From: Salinispora pacifica CNR114 | Lineage (GTDB): Bacteria > Actinomycetota > Actinomycetes > Mycobacteriales > Micromonosporaceae | Assembly (NCBI RefSeq): GCF_000514775.1 | Contig: NZ_AZWO01000001.1 | Coordinates: 310,001-374,000, forward strand | DNA: 64,000 nt | Direction of reading: 5' to 3' | Shown here: one piece after another, positions 59,363 to 64,000 of the stretch | Layout: each line of letters begins with the position of its first letter | How positions within the stretch are numbered: the stretch's first letter is position 1 | The notes under the pieces: generated by a model | Database searches by the model: none | What the model was told of the DNA's origin: nothing | Seen by the model: the letters and a program-made list of their open reading frames with translations, nothing else | Translations under genes and position numbers: made by a program

Positions 59363-60307
59363 GTGTCGACCAACTTCTTGCCCGGCCCGGTCCGGGTGCG
59401 AGTCGCTGCCACCAGCGCCAATCTGGGGCCGGGTTTCGACGCCGTCGGGCTTGCCCTCGGACTCTATGACGATGTCTGTGCCGAGGTTACCGCCGGCGGC
59501 GTCACGGTGCGGGTGCTCGGCGAGGGCGCCAGTGAACTGCCCAGCGACGAGCGGCACCTCGTGGTGGGCGCGATGCGGGCCACCTTTGCCGAGTGTGGCG
59601 GCCAGCCGGCGGGGCTGGCGGTGGAGTGCGTCAACCGGATCCCCCAGGCGCGTGGCCTCGGCTCGTCCTCGGCGGCGATCGTAGCCGGGGTGTTGCTGGC
59701 CCGGGCCTTGGTGCCCGACGGGCAGCAGCGGCTGGACGATGCGGCCGTGCTCCGTCTCGCGGCCCGGCTCGAAGGCCATCCGGACAATGTGGCGCCCTGC
59801 CTGCTGGGCGGGTTCACCGTCGCTTGGACCGAGCCGGAGGGTGCTCGGGCGGTGTCGCTTCCGACCGCCGTCGGGGTCCGGCCGACGGTGTTCGTGCCGA
59901 CGGAGCGAGGGCTCACCGCCGCCGCGCGGGCCGCCCTGCCGGCCACGGTGCCGCACCAGGATGCGGCGCAGAACGCGGGCCGGGCCGCCCTGCTGGTCCA
60001 TGCGCTCAGCGTCGCGCCGGAGCTGCTGCTACCGGCCACGGTTGACCGGTTGCACCAGGACTATCGGGCCGAGAGCATGCCGGCGACGGCCGCGTTGGTC
60101 GCCGAACTTCGCGCGGCGGATGTGCCAGCGGTGGTCTCCGGGGCCGGACCGACCGTGCTGGCGCTGCGCGATCCCCCCGCCGACCTGGTAACGGGGCCAG
60201 ACTGGCAGGTTTGGTCGTTGCCGGTAGAGGTGCGCGGCGCCCGGGTTGGGCAAGGTAGACTGGGACACGCGGAGCGGGATCCTGTTGCCGCAGGTCGGAA
60301 GAGTTGA
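59363..60307 (+). CDS. thrB: Homoserine kinase
   Basis: 314 residues from GTG. GHMP-kinase layout: ATSANLGPGFDAVGLAL (16-32), ATP loop PQARGLGSSSAA (94-105) and the late GAGPTVLAL. It phosphorylates homoserine for threonine synthase, completing the threonine branch with hom and thrC. Confidence 0.95.
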   Translation: MSTNFLPGPVRVRVAATSANLGPGFDAVGLALGLYDDVCAEVTAGGVTVRVLGEGASELPSDERHLVVGAMRATFAECGGQPAGLAVECVNRIPQARGLGSSSAAIVAGVLLARALVPDGQQRLDDAAVLRLAARLEGHPDNVAPCLLGGFTVAWTEPEGARAVSLPTAVGVRPTVFVPTERGLTAAARAALPATVPHQDAAQNAGRAALLVHALSVAPELLLPATVDRLHQDYRAESMPATAALVAELRAADVPAVVSGAGPTVLALRDPPADLVTGPDWQVWSLPVEVRGARVGQGRLGHAERDPVAAGRKS

Positions 60308-60600
60308 TTACGCTCTAGACTTAGCACAGCCGCGAAGCACGCGATCTTCCTGCGGGTCGGCGCACCCCCGAAGCTATCGGCGGTCTGCCCGTCACCCCTG
60401 CTTAGACACGCCGCACCGCAGTGCGCATCGGTCGCGGCAGACGGCGAGCCCGTCCTCATCACCTCGGTGAGTCGGGAAGGCTACCGGCTGCTGTGCCACC
60501 ATCTCCCGCGACGCGTCCATGCGAGGCGGGTGCACCGAGGCCGCCCGGCCACCTGTTTGTCGATTCCGGGCAGCCCCGGCCTATCGAGGGAAGGATTCCA
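60308..60600 (+). other. Leader region of rho
   Basis: 293 nt without a gene. rho messages are often autoregulated through long untranslated leaders; no specific structure is assigned here. Confidence 0.4.
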
Positions 60601-62553
60601 TTGAGCGACACCACCGACGTGACGTCGGATGTTTCCAACGTCGCTGGCGATGCCACGACCGCTGCTCCCACCCGTCGTCGGCGTAGCGGCACAGGTCTGT
60701 CGGCGATGCTGCTGCCGGAGCTTCAGAGCCTGGCCGCGTCGCTCGGCATCTCGGGCACGGCTCGCATGCGCAAGGGTGAGCTGATCAGCGCGATCACCGA
60801 GCGCCAGAGTGGCGGGGCAGCCACCGGAACCCCTCGACCGCGGGCCGAGGTTGCGGCTGCTGCGGCCCCCGCCCGGGGGGAGGTCCACGCGGAGGTACGG
60901 GAGTCGGGCGAGCGGCCGGAGGCCGAGTCGCGTCCCGCCGAGTCGTCAACAACCACGCCGACCACCGGCCGCGCCCGTGGCCGACGTGGCCGGGCGGCCA
61001 GTGAGGCCGGTGAGGCCCGCGCTGAGACGCGACCGGAGGGGACCGAGGCCGGCGAACGCCGGGAGCGCGGTGAGGGCCGCGGTGGCCGGGAGCGTGCTGA
61101 GCGGGGCGAGCGTGCTGAGCGGGGCGAGCGTGCTGAGCGGGGCGAGCGTGCCGAGCGGGGCGAGCGTGCCGAGCGGGGCGAGCGTGCCGAGCGGGGCGAG
61201 CGTGCCGAGCGGGGCGAGCGTGCTGAGCGGAGCGAGCGTGCCGACCGTGGTGACCGCGCGGAGCGAGGCGACCGGAACGACCGGGGTCAGCGTGACAACG
61301 ACGGCGAGGAGGAGAACGAGGGCGGCGGCCGGCGTGGTCGGCGCAGCCGCTTCCGGGACCGTCGGCGCGGCCGTGGCGACCGGGACGGCGATGGCGGCCG
61401 GGAGCCCCAGGTTAGCGAGGACGACGTGCTGGTCCCGGTGGCCGGCATCATCGATGTGCTCGACAACTACGCTTTCGTCCGGACTACCGGTTATCTGGCC
61501 GGGCCGAATGACGTTTATGTCTCTATGTCCCAGATCAAGCGGTACGGTCTGCGGCGCGGTGACGCGATTACCGGCGCCGTTCGCGCGACGCGGGAGGGCG
61601 AGCAGCGGCGGGACAAGTACAACCCACTGGTCCGGCTGGACACCATCAACGGGATGGAACCGGAGGAGGCGAAGCGCCGGCCGGAGTTCTACCGACTCAC
61701 CCCGCTGTACCCGCAGGAGCGGCTGCGGTTGGAGAGCGAGCCGCACATCCTCACCACGCGGGTGATCGACCTGGTGATGCCGATCGGCAAGGGTCAACGG
61801 GCACTCATCGTTTCGCCGCCCAAGGCCGGTAAGACGATGGTGTTGCAGGCGATCGCGAACGCGATCACCCACAACAACCCGGAGTGCCACCTGATGGTGG
61901 TTCTGGTGGACGAGCGTCCGGAAGAGGTCACCGACATGCAGCGGTCGGTGAAGGGCGAGGTCGTCGCGGCAACCTTCGACCGTCCGCCGCAGGACCACAC
62001 GACCGTCGCCGAGCTGGCGATCGAGCGGGCGAAGCGGCTGGTCGAGCTGGGCCACGACGTGGTCGTGCTGCTGGACTCGGTGACGCGGCTCGGTCGGTCG
62101 TACAACCTGGCGGCGCCGGCCAGCGGCCGGATCATGTCGGGTGGTATCGACTCCACCGCGTTGTATCCGCCCAAGCGGTTCCTGGGTGCGGCCCGCAATA
62201 TCGAAAACGGCGGTTCGCTGACCATCCTCGCCACCGCGCTGGTGGAGACCGGTTCGACGGCGGACACGGTCATCTTCGAGGAGTTCAAGGGCACCGGCAA
62301 CGCGGAGTTGAAGCTGGACCGGAAGATCGCCGACAAGCGGACCTTCCCGGCCATCGACATCCACCCGTCCGGCACGCGTAAGGAGGAGATCCTGCTCGCG
62401 CCGGAGGAGCTGGCCATCGTCCACAAGCTCCGGAAGGTGCTGCACGCGCTGGACTCGCAGGCCGCGCTGGATCTGTTGCTGGACCGGCTCAAGCAGTCGC
62501 GGACCAACATCGAGTTCCTGATGCAGATCGCGAAGTCGACGCCCGGGGAGTGA
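60601..62553 (+). CDS. rho: Transcription termination factor Rho with expanded disordered N-terminal region
   Basis: 650 residues from TTG at 60601 (GGGAAGG upstream; the frame is open further up). Rho_N SAP-like domain (about 22-62, [14 protein letters not shown]), a long charged insert with ERGERA-type repeats (about 160-220), an OB/RNA-binding fold (about 280-345), Walker A PPKAGKT (about 405-411), Walker [12 protein letters not shown] and the Q/R loops. Terminates unproductive transcripts. The insert is typical in kind for actinobacterial Rho; its exact repeat number may vary. Confidence 0.95.
   Translation: MSDTTDVTSDVSNVAGDATTAAPTRRRRSGTGLSAMLLPELQSLAASLGISGTARMRKGELISAITERQSGGAATGTPRPRAEVAAAAAPARGEVHAEVRESGERPEAESRPAESSTTTPTTGRARGRRGRAASEAGEARAETRPEGTEAGERRERGEGRGGRERAERGERAERGERAERGERAERGERAERGERAERGERAERGERAERSERADRGDRAERGDRNDRGQRDNDGEEENEGGGRRGRRSRFRDRRRGRGDRDGDGGREPQVSEDDVLVPVAGIIDVLDNYAFVRTTGYLAGPNDVYVSMSQIKRYGLRRGDAITGAVRATREGEQRRDKYNPLVRLDTINGMEPEEAKRRPEFYRLTPLYPQERLRLESEPHILTTRVIDLVMPIGKGQRALIVSPPKAGKTMVLQAIANAITHNNPECHLMVVLVDERPEEVTDMQRSVKGEVVAATFDRPPQDHTTVAELAIERAKRLVELGHDVVVLLDSVTRLGRSYNLAAPASGRIMSGGIDSTALYPPKRFLGAARNIENGGSLTILATALVETGSTADTVIFEEFKGTGNAELKLDRKIADKRTFPAIDIHPSGTRKEEILLAPEELAIVHKLRKVLHALDSQAALDLLLDRLKQSRTNIEFLMQIAKSTPGE
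61087..61250 (+). repeat. 18-bp coding tandem repeat in rho
   Basis: GAGCGTGC(T/C)GAGCGGGGC repeated about nine times, encoding ERAERG. Confidence 0.85.
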
Positions 62554-62858
62554 GCCCCGGTCGGCCCGGGGTACGGCCGAGTGGGTCGTGCCCCGGCGCC
62601 GGTCAACAGTGGCGACGTCGCGGCGGATCGTCCGCACGCCCGGAGCGGACCCGTCCGGGCGAATGCTCGGCGGCGGATCGGGAATGCGGGGGTACGGGCC
62701 GACGTTTACGCTGCCGGTGCCGCGGCGCGGCCCGCCTGCCGAGCCAACCTGCCCCCGTGGCAGACTGGTTCGTCGGCCACCGGTTCCGGTTCACGCCCAT
62801 CCGTCGTACACCCGCGGCCGGGCGACCCGGCGACCACCAACGAGAGGACCGAGGCGAC
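62554..62858 (+). other. rho-rpmE intergenic region
   Basis: 305 nt. It starts with a short CCCCGG/CCGGGG hairpin after rho (62558-62574), a likely terminator. The rest presumably carries the rpmE promoter; nothing else specific was seen. Confidence 0.5.
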
Positions 62859-63083
62859 ATGAAGCCCAACACCCACCCGGAGTACGTGACCACGGAGGTC
62901 GCCTGCTCCTGCGGTAACACCTTCACCACCCGCAGCACCGCCAAGGGCGGTTCCATCCACGTGGAGACGTGCAGCGCCTGCCACCCGTTCTACACCGGTA
63001 AGCAGCGCGTTCTGGACACCGCCGGCCGGGTGGCCAAGTTCCAGCAGAAGTACGCCAAGGTTCAGGCCAAGAAGGGCAAGTAA
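62859..63083 (+). CDS. rpmE: 50S ribosomal protein bL31
   Basis: 74 residues from ATG at 62859 with GAGAGGA upstream. The zinc-binding form: Cys16 and Cys18 (VACSCG) with Cys38 and Cys41 ([14 protein letters not shown]). It joins the two ribosomal subunits. Confidence 0.95.
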   Translation: MKPNTHPEYVTTEVACSCGNTFTTRSTAKGGSIHVETCSACHPFYTGKQRVLDTAGRVAKFQQKYAKVQAKKGK

Positions 63084-63095
63084 CGCCCCAGTCGG

Positions 63096-63128
63096 CGCCC
63101 GTGTCCGGTTTCAGTCCGGGCGCGGGCG
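63096..63128 (+). terminator. Terminator after rpmE
   Basis: 13-bp stem with G-U pairs (63096-63108 with 63116-63128), 7-nt loop. Confidence 0.75.
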
Positions 63129-63196
63129 TCGTCCGTATTCCGCCCCGGCGGCCGGGGCATCGCCGTCCAGCGCCGTTGTCGAAGGAGTAGCTGTCC

Positions 63197-64000
63197 ATGA
63201 GTAGCGAGCGTCTGGCCACCCTCCTCGACGAGTACGCGGAGCTGGAGAGGCGGCTGGCCGACCCGGCTATTCACGCCGACCAGAACGCGGCCCGCCGAGT
63301 GGGCCGTCGGTACGCGGAGCTGGTGCCGCTGCACAAGGCCGCCACCGAGCTGGCGCAGGCCCGAGCCGACCTGACAGCGGCGAAGGAACTGGCGGCCGAG
63401 GAGCCGGCCTTCGCCGCCGAGGCCGAGGCGATCGCGGCAACCCTGCCGGCCTTGGAGGAGTGCCTCGCCGAGCTGCTGATCCCACGGGACCCGCACGACG
63501 CCAAGGACGTTATTGTCGAGATCAAGGCGGGGGAGGGGGGCGAGGAGTCGGCGCTTTTCGCCGGCGACCTGCTGCGGATGTACACCCGCTACGCCGAGCA
63601 CTGTGGCTGGCTGGTCGAGGTGATCGACGCGCAGGATTCCGACCTGGGCGGAGTGAAGGACGTCTCGCTCGCGATCAAGTGCAAGGGAGTGCCGGAGGGC
63701 GGCAACGGGGTGTGGTCCCGGCTCAAGTGGGAGGGCGGGGTGCACCGGGTGCAGCGGGTGCCGGTCACCGAGTCGCAGGGACGCATCCACACCAGCGCCG
63801 CCGGCGTACTGGTGCTGCCGGAGGCCGAGGAGATCGACGTGACGATCGACCCGAACGAGCTTCGGATCGACGTGTTTCGATCATCGGGTCCCGGTGGTCA
63901 GTCGGTGAACACCACCGACTCCGCGGTCCGGATCACCCACCTACCGACCGGCATCGTCGTCTCCTGCCAGAACGAGAAGTCCCAGCTGCAGAATCGCGAG
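63197..64000 (+). CDS. prfA: Peptide chain release factor 1, 3' end outside window
   Basis: The first 268 codons are present. Domain 1 helices (1-100), then [20 protein letters not shown] and the catalytic GGQ motif in [20 protein letters not shown] (about 230-249). It recognises UAA/UAG and releases the peptide. The codon-recognition PxT region should lie near 185-190 (VPVTESQGR), i.e. before the GGQ, as in RF1 proteins. Confidence 0.95.
   Translation, partial: MSSERLATLLDEYAELERRLADPAIHADQNAARRVGRRYAELVPLHKAATELAQARADLTAAKELAAEEPAFAAEAEAIAATLPALEECLAELLIPRDPHDAKDVIVEIKAGEGGEESALFAGDLLRMYTRYAEHCGWLVEVIDAQDSDLGGVKDVSLAIKCKGVPEGGNGVWSRLKWEGGVHRVQRVPVTESQGRIHTSAAGVLVLPEAEEIDVTIDPNELRIDVFRSSGPGGQSVNTTDSAVRITHLPTGIVVSCQNEKSQLQNRE

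Noticed and set aside
1..64000. CRISPR arrays or rRNA genes
   Set aside because: No regularly spaced repeat-spacer pattern and no rRNA-like sequence were seen.

Overview
The window is GC-rich actinobacterial chromosome. The block from 46.1 kb to the right end (tRNA-Arg, argS, lysA, hom, thrC, RND pump, MFS, thrB, rho, rpmE, prfA) and a tandem 56-bp repeat between argS and lysA fit Micromonosporaceae (Salinispora/Micromonospora-like). That placement is inference from gene order and style; no database was searched.

Left flank, 1-5.65 kb: the start of an ATP-grasp RiPP (graspetide-type) locus, with the N-terminal 240 codons of the maturase and a 74-residue precursor. A GNAT acetyltransferase, an APC permease, a GPP34-family protein, a small unknown gene and an XRE/DUF5753 regulator paired with a DUF397 protein follow.

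Prophage, about 5.7-46.1 kb: a temperate siphophage. Leftward genes at 5.8-13.7 kb are the replication/recombination arm (RecB-like nuclease, DnaB-like ATPase, endonuclease VII, split primase, metallophosphoesterase, sigma-like HTH protein). A divergent control region lies at 13.68-13.83 kb and a bidirectional terminator at 14.07-14.11 kb. Leftward genes at 14.1-34.8 kb run from HNH, terminase, portal, MuF, scaffold, capsid, neck and tail genes (with a frameshifted tail chaperone) to endolysin and holin. A 1.5-kb control region (34.8-36.35 kb) separates these from a rightward arm of small genes that includes a putative base-excision enzyme, ArdA antirestriction, excisionase and tyrosine integrase. 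The integrase abuts the 3' end of tRNA-Arg(CCG). No left-end copy of the tRNA was found, so the left boundary is provisional.

Two repeat families give the prophage most of its novelty. (1) A 13-bp directional direct repeat, TGTGA-N3-TGTGA, occurs in at least 13 perfect copies, nearly all at gene junctions and always in the same orientation relative to transcription. Imperfect copies in the opposite orientation lie over the left promoter. This resembles, with a different sequence, the stoperator system of L5-type mycobacteriophages. (2) Five copies of a 47-51 nt element in the right arm can each fold into a three-way junction: a closing stem of 7-8 bp, a hairpin (7-nt loop in four copies), and a TpsiC-like hairpin. 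Each sits just after one gene's stop and 31-41 nt before the next start. A leftward tRNA-Met-like sequence with a collapsed acceptor stem lies just upstream of the small terminase gene.

Right flank, 46.2-64 kb: an IS630-like protein lacking the catalytic DDE region, DUF305 and DUF3105 membrane proteins, then rightward housekeeping genes for arginyl-tRNA synthesis, the aspartate-family pathway (lysA, hom, thrC, thrB), efflux, transcription termination (rho) and translation (rpmE, prfA, the last cut by the window end).
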